DNA from: Polyangiaceae bacterium UTPRO1
Lineage (GTDB): Bacteria; Desulfobacterota; Binatia; UTPRO1
Assembly (NCBI GenBank): GCA_002050235.1
Contig: MWST01000021.1
Location: forward strand, 1 to 64,000
Direction of reading: 5' to 3'
Length of the DNA stretch: 64,000 bases
The position numbers and the translations under genes are program-made. Within the stretch, counting starts at the first letter, position 1, and every line of letters begins with the position of its first letter. Below are positions 47,304-58,971 of this stretch, piece after piece. The notes under the pieces were generated by a model. It was not told the origin of the DNA. It searched no databases and worked only from the letters and a program-made list of their open reading frames with translations.

Positions 47304-47337
47304 AAAGCCCTCCCGGCTCCGGTCGGGAGGGCTTTTT
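47304..47337 (+). terminator. Intrinsic terminator/attenuator upstream of pyrR
   Basis: A perfect 12-bp stem, AAAGCCCTCCCG (47304-47315) with CGGGAGGGCTTT (47324-47335), has an 8-nt loop and runs into TTTTT (47333-47337). It lies between the putative promoter and the first pyr gene with no ORF before it, so it should act as a regulated leader terminator. Confidence 0.9.
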
Positions 47338-47370
47338 CGTGTCGGCGACGACGCCACGAGCAACGGTCGA

Positions 47371-47904
47371 GTGACCGACGCGCCCGCTATCTTGCTCGAT
47401 GGCGCCGCCATCGGCCGCGCCGTGGCGCGGATCGCGCATCAGATCCTCGAGCGCGACCGCGCCGCCGACCGCCTGGTGCTGGTCGGCGTGCGCTCGCGCG
47501 GCGTCCATCTGGCGCGCCGGATCGCACAGAAGATCGAAGAGCTCGCTGCGCGCGCCGTGCCGGTAGGTGCTATCGACATCACGCCCTATCGCGACGACGT
47601 CGAGGAGCCGCGCGATCGCATCGAGGGCCCGGAGACCGACGTCGCCTTCTCGATCGACGACGCCGTCGTCGTCCTCGTCGACGACGTGCTGGCAACCGGC
47701 CGCACGGTGCGGGTCGCCCTCGACATCCTGGGCGGCCTCGGCCGGCCGCACGCCATCCAGGTCGCCGTTCTCGTGGACCGCGGCAATCGCGAGGTGCCGA
47801 TCCGGGCCGATTTCGTCGGCCAGAACGTTTCCGATGCCGAGTCGCGCCGGGTCCATGTGCGGGTCCGCGAGCTCGACGGCCGTGACGAGGTCGCGCTCGC
47901 ATGA
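47371..47904 (+). CDS. pyrR: PyrR, pyr operon attenuation regulator/uracil phosphoribosyltransferase
   Basis: This is a 177-residue PyrR. The PRTase fold has LVLVGVRSRGVHLARRI, the flexible loop DITPYRDD, the PRPP loop VDDVLATGRT (residues 103-112) and the closing VLVDRGNREVPIRADFVGQNV. The family binds pyr leader RNA in a UMP/UTP-dependent way and promotes termination. A fitting leader hairpin and terminator lie directly upstream, making this the autoregulated first gene of pyrR-pyrB-pyrC-carA-carB. The GTG start has no strong ribosome-binding site. Confidence 0.95.
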   Translation: MTDAPAILLDGAAIGRAVARIAHQILERDRAADRLVLVGVRSRGVHLARRIAQKIEELAARAVPVGAIDITPYRDDVEEPRDRIEGPETDVAFSIDDAVVVLVDDVLATGRTVRVALDILGGLGRPHAIQVAVLVDRGNREVPIRADFVGQNVSDAESRRVHVRVRELDGRDEVALA

Positions 47905-47914
47905 GGATCCGCCG

Positions 47915-49849
47915 ATGAGCCGGCACGTCCTCGCCATCGCGGATCTCGCCGACGAGGAGATAGAGAGCATTCTCCACCGCGCCGAGGAGATGGAAGCGGC
48001 CCTCGTGCGGCGCGGCGACGCGGGAGCGCTGCCGAGGAGCGCTGCCGGCCGCATCATGGCGACGCTCTTCTACGAGCCGAGCACGCGGACCCGCCTCTCG
48101 TTCGAGGCGGCCATGTGGCGCCTCGGCGGTGCGGTCATAAGCGCCTCCGACATGAAGAGCTCGTCGGCTTCCAAGGGCGAGACCCTGGCCGACACCGCCA
48201 AGGTGGTATCGAGCTACGCCGACGTGCTGGTCCTCAGGCACTTCTGGGATGGGGCGGCGCGCGTCGCGGCCGAGCATGCGGACGTGCCGCTCATCAATGC
48301 GGGCGACGGCAGCCACGAGCATCCGACGCAGACGCTCTGCGACCTCTACACGTTGAAGCGCGCCAAGGGGACCCTGCGCGGCATCACGGTCGCGATCGGC
48401 GGCGACTTGAAGCGCGGCCGCACGGCTCATTCACTGGTTCGCGCCCTCGCGCGTTTCAAGGCGAAGATCGTCATCATCCCCGCTCGCGGCATGGAGTTTC
48501 CCGGCTGGCTGCTGCAAAAGGTCGCGGAGGAGCACGGCTACCGGCCGACGGTAGCCCGGCCGGGCGACCTGAAGGCGCTGGCGCGAGACGTCAATGCGCT
48601 CTATCTGGTGCCGGCCCGTCCGCACCAACTGACCTTGTTCACCGACACCGAATTCGACCTCGAGGAGCGCCTCGCCGAGGCCGAGCCGATAACGCTCGAC
48701 GCCCTCTACATGACGCGCCCGCAGCGCGAACGCCGCGACGACACGACCGACGACGGCGTCGAGTACCTGCGCGTCGACAGCGACACCTTCGAGGACCCGA
48801 CGATGCGGCACACGGTGCTGATGCACCCGTTGCCGCGCACAGGCGAGATCTCGCAAGATCTCGACCGCGACCCGCGCGCTCTCTACTTCCGGCAGGCGGC
48901 CTCGGGCGTGCCGGTGCGGATGGCGCTCGTAGAGATGGTGCTCGCCGAGCGCGTCGGCTGCGAGGTCGGGACGGCGTCGACGCGGGCCGAGCCCGGGGCG
49001 ACGCGGGTCGGGCCGCGGTGCGCCAACCCGAACTGCATCACCCGCCGTGAAGAGGTGCAGTCGGAGCGCCGCTTCCGGTTCCATCGCGAGCCCGCCGGAC
49101 GCGCGCACCTGGTCTGCCTCTACTGCGACCACGAGACGCGCATCCAGGTGATCGGCAACCGCAAGTCGAAGCGCTACCACCTCTACGAAGAGCCCATGTA
49201 CGGCTATCTGGATGCCTGGCTGCGCGAGGACGCGTTGGTGATCTTCGATTCGGTGAAGCAGGCCGAGGAGGCTGCGTACAAGCCGTACAAGCTCGGACCG
49301 CAGAAATCGATCATGAGCGCGCAGGAGATCGACCGCGCCCTGGACGAGCTGACCGACGCGATCTTGCGCGATACGCCGGAGCTCAAAGACCTGGTGATCG
49401 TCGGCGTGCGCACGGCGGGCGCCTTCCTCGCGCAGCGCATCGTCGAGCGCATCCGCGCGCTTCGCGGCGCGGCCGTCGACCTCGGCGTCCTCGACGTGCA
49501 GGGCGGCGGCGACACCATCCCGAGCTGGCCCGGCGCGCCGGGGGTCGAGGGCGCCAACGTCACGATCGCCGATCACCACGTCGTCATCGTCGACGACGTC
49601 ATCAATACCGGCTGGACGGCGAAGGATGCGCTCGCCTGCGTCTGGCGCGCCGGACGACCGCTCTCGGCACGCCTCGCCGTGCTCGTCGACCGCGGACACC
49701 GGCAGCTGCCGCTCAAACCGACCTACGTCGGCAAGCACCTGCCGACCGCGCCCCACGAGCGCGTACGGGTGCGTCTGCGCGAGCTCGATCGCGAGCACCG
49801 CGATCGTGTCGTCATCTATTCCTACGTCGATCCCAAGGCCGCGGCGTGA
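47915..49849 (+). CDS. pyrB: Aspartate carbamoyltransferase fused to PyrI-type zinc domain and PyrR-like domain
   Basis: This is a 644-residue single chain. Residues 1-345 are an E. coli-type PyrB with carbamoyl-phosphate motif STRTR (56-60), SASKGETLADT (Lys87), RHFWDGAARV (Arg108), HPTQTL (136), YMTRPQRER (Arg268) and HPLPR (304). Residues about 365-410 match the PyrI zinc domain: Cys369, Cys374, Cys401, Cys404 in CANPNCITRREE and CLYCD. The roughly 100-residue PyrI nucleotide-binding domain that should precede it is missing. Residues about 463-640 form a second PyrR-like fold (SIMSAQEIDRALDELTDAIL, VVIVDDVINTGWT, VLVDRGHRQLPLKPTYVGKHL), but the TPYRDD loop is gone and TGRT reads TGWT. It probably senses nucleotides for ATCase (inference). 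AGGA lies 7 nt before the ATG, and the stop overlaps pyrC. Confidence 0.93.
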   Translation: MSRHVLAIADLADEEIESILHRAEEMEAALVRRGDAGALPRSAAGRIMATLFYEPSTRTRLSFEAAMWRLGGAVISASDMKSSSASKGETLADTAKVVSSYADVLVLRHFWDGAARVAAEHADVPLINAGDGSHEHPTQTLCDLYTLKRAKGTLRGITVAIGGDLKRGRTAHSLVRALARFKAKIVIIPARGMEFPGWLLQKVAEEHGYRPTVARPGDLKALARDVNALYLVPARPHQLTLFTDTEFDLEERLAEAEPITLDALYMTRPQRERRDDTTDDGVEYLRVDSDTFEDPTMRHTVLMHPLPRTGEISQDLDRDPRALYFRQAASGVPVRMALVEMVLAERVGCEVGTASTRAEPGATRVGPRCANPNCITRREEVQSERRFRFHREPAGRAHLVCLYCDHETRIQVIGNRKSKRYHLYEEPMYGYLDAWLREDALVIFDSVKQAEEAAYKPYKLGPQKSIMSAQEIDRALDELTDAILRDTPELKDLVIVGVRTAGAFLAQRIVERIRALRGAAVDLGVLDVQGGGDTIPSWPGAPGVEGANVTIADHHVVIVDDVINTGWTAKDALACVWRAGRPLSARLAVLVDRGHRQLPLKPTYVGKHLPTAPHERVRVRLRELDREHRDRVVIYSYVDPKAAA

Positions 49850-51144
49850 TCGATCTCCTGATTCGCGGCGGGCGCGTGCTCGATCCGGCTCGCGGTCTGG
49901 ACCGCCGCGCCCACGTTCTCATCGACGGCGGCCGCGTCCGCGGCGTGGTCGCGCCCGACGAGGCGCCGCCGGCGCGCGCGGCGATCGACGCCGCCGGGCT
50001 CTGGGTAGCGCCTGGTCTCATCGATATGCACGTGCACCTGCGCGAGCCCGGGGGCGAGCACAAGGAGACGATCGCGACCGGCGCGGCGGCGGCGGTCGCC
50101 GGCGGCTTCACGACGGTCGCCGCCATGGCCAACACCAACCCGGTGAATGACGATCCGGAGCTGACGCGCTGGATCATCGCCCGCGCCGAAGCCGCCGGGC
50201 TGGCGCGCGTACTGCCGATCGCGGCGGTGACCAAAGGTCTCGCCGGCGAGACGCTCACCGACTTCGCGGCCCTGCGGGCGGCGGGCGCGGTCGCGTTCTC
50301 CGACGACGGCGCGCCGATCATGCGGCGGGAGATCATGCGCGCCGCGCTCGCCGCCGGGCGGCAGGTGGATGCGGCGGTGATCGCGCACGCCGAGGATCGG
50401 ACGCTCGCTGGCGGCGGCATCGTCCACGCCGGTCCGGTCGCCGAGCGGCTCGGGCTGCCCGGCATGCCCGGCGTCGCCGAGAGCGCCATGGTGGAGCGCG
50501 ACTGCGCCCTCGCCGCCGCGGTCGGCGCGCGCCTGCACATCGCCCATCTGAGCACCGCGGCGGCGGTCGCCATCGTCCGCGCCGCGCGCGCGGCCGGGAC
50601 GCGGGTGACGGCGGAGGCGGCGCCGCATCACTTCACCCTCGACGCCGAGGCAGTCGCCGAGCGCGGCGCGCTCGCGAAGATGAATCCGCCGCTGCGCACC
50701 CGTGCGGACGTCGCCGCCGTATGCGCGGCCCTCGCCGACGGCACGATCGACGTCATCGCTTCGGATCATGCGCCCCATCACGCCGACGAGAAGGCGCTCG
50801 GCATGGCGGCGGCGCCGTTCGGTGTCATCGGCCTCGAGACGACGCTGCCGCTCGTGCTCGAGCTCGTGCACGCGGGCGTGCTCGACGCTGCGACCGCGAT
50901 CGCGGCGCTCACGGTCGGTCCGGCGCGCGCGCTCGGCATCGCCGCCGGAACGCTCGCGCCCGACGCCGTCGCCGATGTGACCCTGATCGATCCCGACGTC
51001 GCCTGGACGATCGATCCGACGGCGTTCCGTTCGCGGAGCCGCAACACGCCGTTCGCGGGGCGCGCGGTGCGCGGGCTGGCGGTGGCGGTGTGTCTCGCCG
51101 GACGCGTCGTCGACCACCATCTCGGGGGGAGGTACACACGATGA
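49846..51144 (+). CDS. pyrC: Dihydroorotase (class I)
   Basis: This is a 432-residue amidohydrolase with [17 protein letters not shown] (metal His pair), [20 protein letters not shown] (bridging Asp), AHAEDR, IAHLSTA and [10 protein letters not shown] (catalytic Asp). All metal ligands appear intact, so it is an active enzyme and not a pyrC' pseudo-subunit. It closes carbamoyl-aspartate to dihydroorotate. The GTG start overlaps the stop of the pyrB fusion; class I DHOases often form complexes with ATCase. Confidence 0.96.
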   Translation: MIDLLIRGGRVLDPARGLDRRAHVLIDGGRVRGVVAPDEAPPARAAIDAAGLWVAPGLIDMHVHLREPGGEHKETIATGAAAAVAGGFTTVAAMANTNPVNDDPELTRWIIARAEAAGLARVLPIAAVTKGLAGETLTDFAALRAAGAVAFSDDGAPIMRREIMRAALAAGRQVDAAVIAHAEDRTLAGGGIVHAGPVAERLGLPGMPGVAESAMVERDCALAAAVGARLHIAHLSTAAAVAIVRAARAAGTRVTAEAAPHHFTLDAEAVAERGALAKMNPPLRTRADVAAVCAALADGTIDVIASDHAPHHADEKALGMAAAPFGVIGLETTLPLVLELVHAGVLDAATAIAALTVGPARALGIAAGTLAPDAVADVTLIDPDVAWTIDPTAFRSRSRNTPFAGRAVRGLAVAVCLAGRVVDHHLGGRYTR

Positions 51145-52301
51145 ACAGCTCGCCGCGGGGTAGCGAGGGCCGGGCCTGTCGATCGGCGCTGCTGGCGCTT
51201 GCCGACGGGACGGTGTTTCGCGGGCGCGCCTTCGGCGCCGACGGAGAAGTCGGCGGCGAGGTCGTCTTCAACACCGCCATGACCGGCTATCAGGAGATTC
51301 TGACCGACCCTTCGTATCACGAGCAGCTGGTGGCGATGACGTATCCCGAGATCGGCAACGTCGGCGTGAACCGCGAGGACGTCGAGGCGCGCAAGCCTTT
51401 CGTGAAGGGCTTCATCGTCAAGGAGTACTGGGAGCCGCCGAGCAACTGGCGCGCCGAGCAGAGTCTCGGTGACTACATGCGCGAGCACGACATCGTCGGC
51501 ATCGCCGGCATCGACACGCGCGCGCTCGTTCGGCATCTGCGGACCCACGGCGCCCAGGAAGGGGTCATCTCGACCGTCGACCTCGACTCCGACCGCTTGG
51601 TCGCGCGCGCCAAGGCGCGGCCGGGGCTCCTGGGCCGCGACCTCGTGCGCGAGGTCACATGCGCGGCGGCGTACGACTGGAGCGAGCCGCTCTGGCAGCT
51701 CGGCGGGGCCGGCCCCGGAGCGCGCCGCGACGGGCCCTTCGTCGTCGCCTACGATTACGGCATCAAGCTCAACATCCTCCGCAGCCTGGCGAGCGTCGGG
51801 TGCCGTGTCCGCGTCGTGCCCGCGAGCACGGCGGCGGCCGAGGTGCTCGCCCTGGAGCCGGACGGCGTCCTTCTCTCCAACGGCGCGGGCGATCCGGACG
51901 CCGTCCCGTACGCGCGCGACGCCGTCGCCGCACTCATCGGCAAGGTGCCGATCTTCGGCATCTGTTTCGGACACCAGATCCTCGCCCTGGCACTCGGCGG
52001 CCGCACCTACAAGCTCAAGTTCGGCCATCACGGCGCCAACCACCCGGTGATCGATACGGCAACCGGCAAGGTCGAGATCACCTCGCAGAACCACGGCTTC
52101 ACGGTCGCCGTCGACTCGCTCACCGACCGCGCTGCGGTCACCCATCTGAGTCTGAACGATCACACCCTCGAGGGGCTCGCTCATACCAAGGAGCCGGTCT
52201 TCTCGGTGCAATACCATCCGGAGGCGTCGCCCGGTCCGCACGACTCGGACCATCTCTTCCGGCGCTTCGTAGAGCTCATCGAGCAGACGAAGAAAGGCTG
52301 A
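51141..52301 (+). CDS. carA: Carbamoyl-phosphate synthase small subunit
   Basis: This is a 386-residue glutamine amidotransferase subunit. The CarA N-terminal domain ([28 protein letters not shown]) is followed by a class I GATase with catalytic Cys in [11 protein letters not shown] and the His-Glu pair in [16 protein letters not shown] lies 8 nt before the ATG, which overlaps the pyrC stop. It supplies ammonia to CarB. Confidence 0.97.
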   Translation: MNSSPRGSEGRACRSALLALADGTVFRGRAFGADGEVGGEVVFNTAMTGYQEILTDPSYHEQLVAMTYPEIGNVGVNREDVEARKPFVKGFIVKEYWEPPSNWRAEQSLGDYMREHDIVGIAGIDTRALVRHLRTHGAQEGVISTVDLDSDRLVARAKARPGLLGRDLVREVTCAAAYDWSEPLWQLGGAGPGARRDGPFVVAYDYGIKLNILRSLASVGCRVRVVPASTAAAEVLALEPDGVLLSNGAGDPDAVPYARDAVAALIGKVPIFGICFGHQILALALGGRTYKLKFGHHGANHPVIDTATGKVEITSQNHGFTVAVDSLTDRAAVTHLSLNDHTLEGLAHTKEPVFSVQYHPEASPGPHDSDHLFRRFVELIEQTKKG

Positions 52302-52302
52302 C

Positions 52303-55509
<3,207 letters not shown>

Positions 55510-55587
55510 CGCCGGCGCGCTCTGCCGGCCGCCGCCCTGCGAACCGGTGCTGGATTGGGGTGCGGGAACCGAGGCATCTATAAGGTC

Positions 55588-56319
55588 ATGCGGATCGTGC
55601 TCATCTCCGACCTCCACGGGAACGAGGTCGCCCTCCGCGCCGTGCTCGCCGACGTCGATCGCAGCGGCTGCGACGAGATTGTCTGTCTCGGCGACGTCGC
55701 TACCCTCGGCCCGGCTCCGAACGCGGTGATCCAGCTCCTGCGCGAGCGCACCACCCGCCGCATCCTCGGCAACCACGACGACTTCATGCTGAACCGCGAC
55801 CTCATCCACAGCTACACGGAGGTGCCGATAGTCGTGGAGAGCGTCGAGTGGTGCCGGGCCCGGCTCGGCGACGACGAGATCGCCTTCTTGCGGACCTTCC
55901 AACCGAACCTCGAGATCGCGCTCGGCGGCGGTTCGACGCTGGTGCTGTTCCACGGCACGTTGCGCTCGCACATGGAAGACCTCCTGGCGACGACGCCGCC
56001 CGAGGAGGTGGACGCCATGCTCCTCGGGCGGCGCGGGACGGTGATGGCGGGCGGCCACACCCACCTGCAGATGACGCGGCAGCATCGCGGCATCCTGATC
56101 GTGAATCCCGGCAGCGTCGGGCTACCGTTCCGGGAGCATCTGGAGGGCCGGCCGCCGGTCCTGCTCGACCACGCCGAATACGCCGTGATCGAAGAGCGGA
56201 ACGGCGCCATCGGCGTGCAGCTGCGCCGCGTCCCGGTCGACCGGGCGGCCATGGCGGCGGCCATCGCCGCCACCGACAACCCGATCCGCCACTACCTGCT
56301 CGGCCAGTACGGGCGCTGA
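55588..56319 (+). CDS. Calcineurin-like metallophosphoesterase (YfcE/MJ0936 type)
   Basis: This is a 243-residue phosphoesterase with the dinuclear-metal motifs ISDLHGN, CLGDVATLG, GNHDDF and GGHTHLQM, then NPGSVGLPF. It probably hydrolyses small phosphodiesters; the natural substrate is unknown. It begins 78 bp after carB and may be read from the pyr operon, though no role in pyrimidine synthesis is evident. Confidence 0.9.
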   Translation: MRIVLISDLHGNEVALRAVLADVDRSGCDEIVCLGDVATLGPAPNAVIQLLRERTTRRILGNHDDFMLNRDLIHSYTEVPIVVESVEWCRARLGDDEIAFLRTFQPNLEIALGGGSTLVLFHGTLRSHMEDLLATTPPEEVDAMLLGRRGTVMAGGHTHLQMTRQHRGILIVNPGSVGLPFREHLEGRPPVLLDHAEYAVIEERNGAIGVQLRRVPVDRAAMAAAIAATDNPIRHYLLGQYGR

Positions 56320-56331
56320 TGCGGCGGGCGG

Positions 56332-56790
56332 TCAGCCCGCCAGGCGGCGGGCGTGGGCCTCGACCAGGTCGCTGCGCGTGACGATGCCGATCACGGTGTC
56401 GGGGCGGTCGCGGTGGACCACCGGCAGTCGTCCGATGTGGCGGGTGGCCATGAGATCGGCCGCATCGCGCAGCGAGCAGTCATCATAGATGATGGCGACG
56501 TTCGCATGGGCGAGGTCGCCGAGGCGAGCATCGCTGGCGCGCGTTTCCAAGACATCTCGGCGTGTGACCACGCCGACCAGCCGCTCGTGTGCGTCGACGA
56601 GCGGGAAGCCGTGGTGGTCCGATCCGGGTACGTGCGAAGCCAGCCAGCGGTGCGCAGCGGCGACGGTCGTGTCGGCGCGGAGCGTAACCACCGGTCGGAT
56701 CGCCACGTCGCGGACGGAGACCTGACTCAAGTAATCGGCCGTATACTCGCCGATCACCCGTACGCCGCGGCGCTCGATCTTCTCGGTCAT
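56332..56790 (-). CDS. Tandem CBS-domain protein resembling the C-terminus of a CLC channel
   Basis: This is a 152-residue protein with two CBS motifs (about residues 25-85 and 90-150: VVTLRADTTVAAAHRWL, GFPLVDAHERLVGVVTRRDVLE; DCSLRDAADLM, RLPVVHRDRPDTVIGIVTRSDLVEAH). The N-terminal stretch TEKIERRGVRVIGEYTADYLSQVSVRDV closely resembles the segment linking the channel to CBS domains in bacterial CLC transporters. No membrane helices precede it, so it is either a detached regulator or a truncated remnant. The start is uncertain: an ATG at 56805 is possible. Confidence 0.7.
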   Translation of the reverse strand: MTEKIERRGVRVIGEYTADYLSQVSVRDVAIRPVVTLRADTTVAAAHRWLASHVPGSDHHGFPLVDAHERLVGVVTRRDVLETRASDARLGDLAHANVAIIYDDCSLRDAADLMATRHIGRLPVVHRDRPDTVIGIVTRSDLVEAHARRLAG

Positions 56791-56914
56791 GATCGACGCC
56801 GGCATGCCGGCACACGACACCAGGAAGCCCGCCGTGCCGCCGCCGTCGGCGGTGGCATTGGCGACGCGAAGATGCAACAGGTTGCTGCTCGCCGCATCGT
56901 TTCGGAGGATCCCA

Positions 56915-58054
56915 ATGCGCTCACCGATCTGTGATCTGTTCGACATCGAGTTTCCCCTGCTCGCGTTCAGCCACTGCCGCGACGTCGTGGTCGAGGTATC
57001 GCGCGCCGGCGGCATGGGCGTCTTCGGCGCCGTCAGCCTGCCGCCCGAGCGCCTCGAGGAGGAGCTGCGCTGGATCGACGACCACATCGGCGGCAGACCG
57101 TACGGCGTCGATCTCATCGTGCCGAACAAGATCGCCGGCAAGGGTCAGTCGCTCTCGACCGCGGATCTCCTTGCCCTAGTGCCAGAGGAGCACAAGGCCT
57201 ACGCGGCCGGTATCCTCGCGCGCTACGGCATCGACGCCGCCGACCTCGATGACACCCGGCGCGGCAACCTGAGCCTGGGCAGGAACCTGCAGGAAGCGGG
57301 CGCGGCGGCGGCGCTGGAGGTCGCGTTCCGACACCCCATCAAGCTGATAGCGAACGCGCTCGGTGTGCCGCCTCCGAGCATGCTCGACCTGGGAAGGAAG
57401 CACGGCGTGCCGGTGGCGGCGCTCGTCGGGACGAAGCAGCACGCCATTCGCCAGGTGCAGGCCGGCGTCGACATCCTGGTCGTCGCCGGCGGCGAGGCGG
57501 GCGGTCATTGCGGCGACGTCTCCACGCTCGTCCTCGTGCCCGAGGTGTGGGAGGCGATCCAGCCGTACCGCAACGTGCCCATTCTCGCCGCCGGCGGTAT
57601 CGTCACCGGCCGGCAGATGGCGGCGTGCATGGCGATGGGCGCGGCCGGCGCATGGACGGGGTCGGTCTGGCTCACTACCAACGAGGCCGAGACCAATCCG
57701 ATCGTGAAGGAGAAGATGATCGCGGCGAGCTCGCGGGATACGGTGCGCTCGCGGGCGCGGACGGGCAAGCACTCGCGACAGCTGCGCTCGCCGTGGACCG
57801 AGGCGTGGGAGAGCCCCGAGGCGCCGGCGCCGCTGCCGATGCCGCTGCAGTCGTTCGTGAGCGAGCCGGCCCTGCGCAAGATCGACAAGCTCGCGGAGGG
57901 CGGACACGAGGGGGCCAAACAGTTGGCGACGTACTGGGTCGGGCAGGGAGTCGGGCTGATGAACCAGCGGAAGTCGGTGCGCGCCGTGGTCCAGGAGTTC
58001 AGGGAAGACTTCCTGACGGCCTACGAGCGCTTGTCCGCCTGTCTCGCCGACTGA
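56915..58054 (+). CDS. Nitronate monooxygenase-like FMN protein
   Basis: This is a 379-residue NMO/2-nitropropane dioxygenase-like TIM barrel with VSRAGGMGVFGA, ALVGTKQHAIRQVQAGVDILVVAGGEAGGH broken across the flavin-binding strands, ILAAGGIVTGRQMAACMAMGAAGAWTGS and WLTTNEAETNP. CGGAGGA lies 4-5 nt before the ATG. It probably detoxifies nitronates or acts as a related enoyl reductase. Upstream divergent from the CBS gene. Confidence 0.87.
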   Translation: MRSPICDLFDIEFPLLAFSHCRDVVVEVSRAGGMGVFGAVSLPPERLEEELRWIDDHIGGRPYGVDLIVPNKIAGKGQSLSTADLLALVPEEHKAYAAGILARYGIDAADLDDTRRGNLSLGRNLQEAGAAAALEVAFRHPIKLIANALGVPPPSMLDLGRKHGVPVAALVGTKQHAIRQVQAGVDILVVAGGEAGGHCGDVSTLVLVPEVWEAIQPYRNVPILAAGGIVTGRQMAACMAMGAAGAWTGSVWLTTNEAETNPIVKEKMIAASSRDTVRSRARTGKHSRQLRSPWTEAWESPEAPAPLPMPLQSFVSEPALRKIDKLAEGGHEGAKQLATYWVGQGVGLMNQRKSVRAVVQEFREDFLTAYERLSACLAD

Positions 58055-58076
58055 CGACGGCGCCGGGGAGGAGGAG

Positions 58077-58874
58077 ATGTTCCAACAGCCGATAGACTTC
58101 CGCGACGAGAGCGAGGCGCTCTACCATGTCCTCGCCGAGCTCCCCGAGGCCGACTTTGCACGGCGGACGCAGTTCAAGGGGTGGACGATCGACGACGTCG
58201 TGCGCCATCTCCATTTCTGGAATCGAGCCGCCGACCTGTCGCTGAACGATCCCGGCGGCTTCCAGGACCTGCTCGCGCGGGCTCTGCCCGAGATGGCCAA
58301 GGGCCGCGGCTTTCGCGAGGTCGAGGCCGACTTGCTCGCCGGCCGGCCGGGGCGCGCGCGCCTCGAGCAATGGCGTCAATTCTATCTCGGCATGACCGAG
58401 CGGTTCCTGGCCGCCGACCCGAAGCAGCGGGTCGCGTGGGCCGGACCCGACATGAGCGCGCGCTCGAGCATCAGCGCCCGCCACATGGAGACCTGGGCCC
58501 ACGGCCAGGAGATCTACGATCTTCTCGGGCGCGAGTGCGCTCATACCGATCGCATAAAGAACATCGCCGAGCTCGGCGTCCGCACGTTCGCCTGGTCCTA
58601 CGCGAACCGCGGCCGCACCGTGCCGTCGCCGGCGCCGCGGGTGCGGCTGATCGCACCGTCGGGGACGCCGTGGACGTGGAACGAGGACGAGGCGGAGAAT
58701 CGGATCGAGGGGAGCGCCGTCGACTTCTGCAAAGTGGTGACGCAGGTGCGCAACGTCGCCGATACCGGCCTCGTCGTCGCCGGACCGGTCGCGATCGACT
58801 GGATGGCGATCGCGCAGTGCTTCGCCGGGCCGCCGCAGGAGCCGCCGGCGCCGGGCACGCGTTACGCCGAGTGA
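58077..58874 (+). CDS. TIGR03084-like DinB/MDMPI-fold protein
   Basis: This is a 265-residue protein related to the mycothiol-dependent maleylpyruvate isomerase N-terminal fold: TQFKGWTIDDVVRHLHFWN (first metal His), ARHMETWAHGQEIYDLLG (further His). A C-terminal domain resembles wHTH_MDMPI/SCP2-like tails (IAPSGTPWTWNEDEAENRIEG). The family is a presumed metal-dependent enzyme of unknown reaction. GGAGGAGGAG precedes the ATG; it starts 22 bp after the NMO-like gene, so the two form one unit. Confidence 0.82.
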   Translation: MFQQPIDFRDESEALYHVLAELPEADFARRTQFKGWTIDDVVRHLHFWNRAADLSLNDPGGFQDLLARALPEMAKGRGFREVEADLLAGRPGRARLEQWRQFYLGMTERFLAADPKQRVAWAGPDMSARSSISARHMETWAHGQEIYDLLGRECAHTDRIKNIAELGVRTFAWSYANRGRTVPSPAPRVRLIAPSGTPWTWNEDEAENRIEGSAVDFCKVVTQVRNVADTGLVVAGPVAIDWMAIAQCFAGPPQEPPAPGTRYAE

Positions 58875-58971
58875 GGTACGGAGAGAGGCGCCGATCCCAG
58901 CGCACCCGCCCGGGCGGCGCACCGGCCGGCGCGTTGCCGCTGCAGCGGCGTTCACGCTAGGGTCTCGCTCC

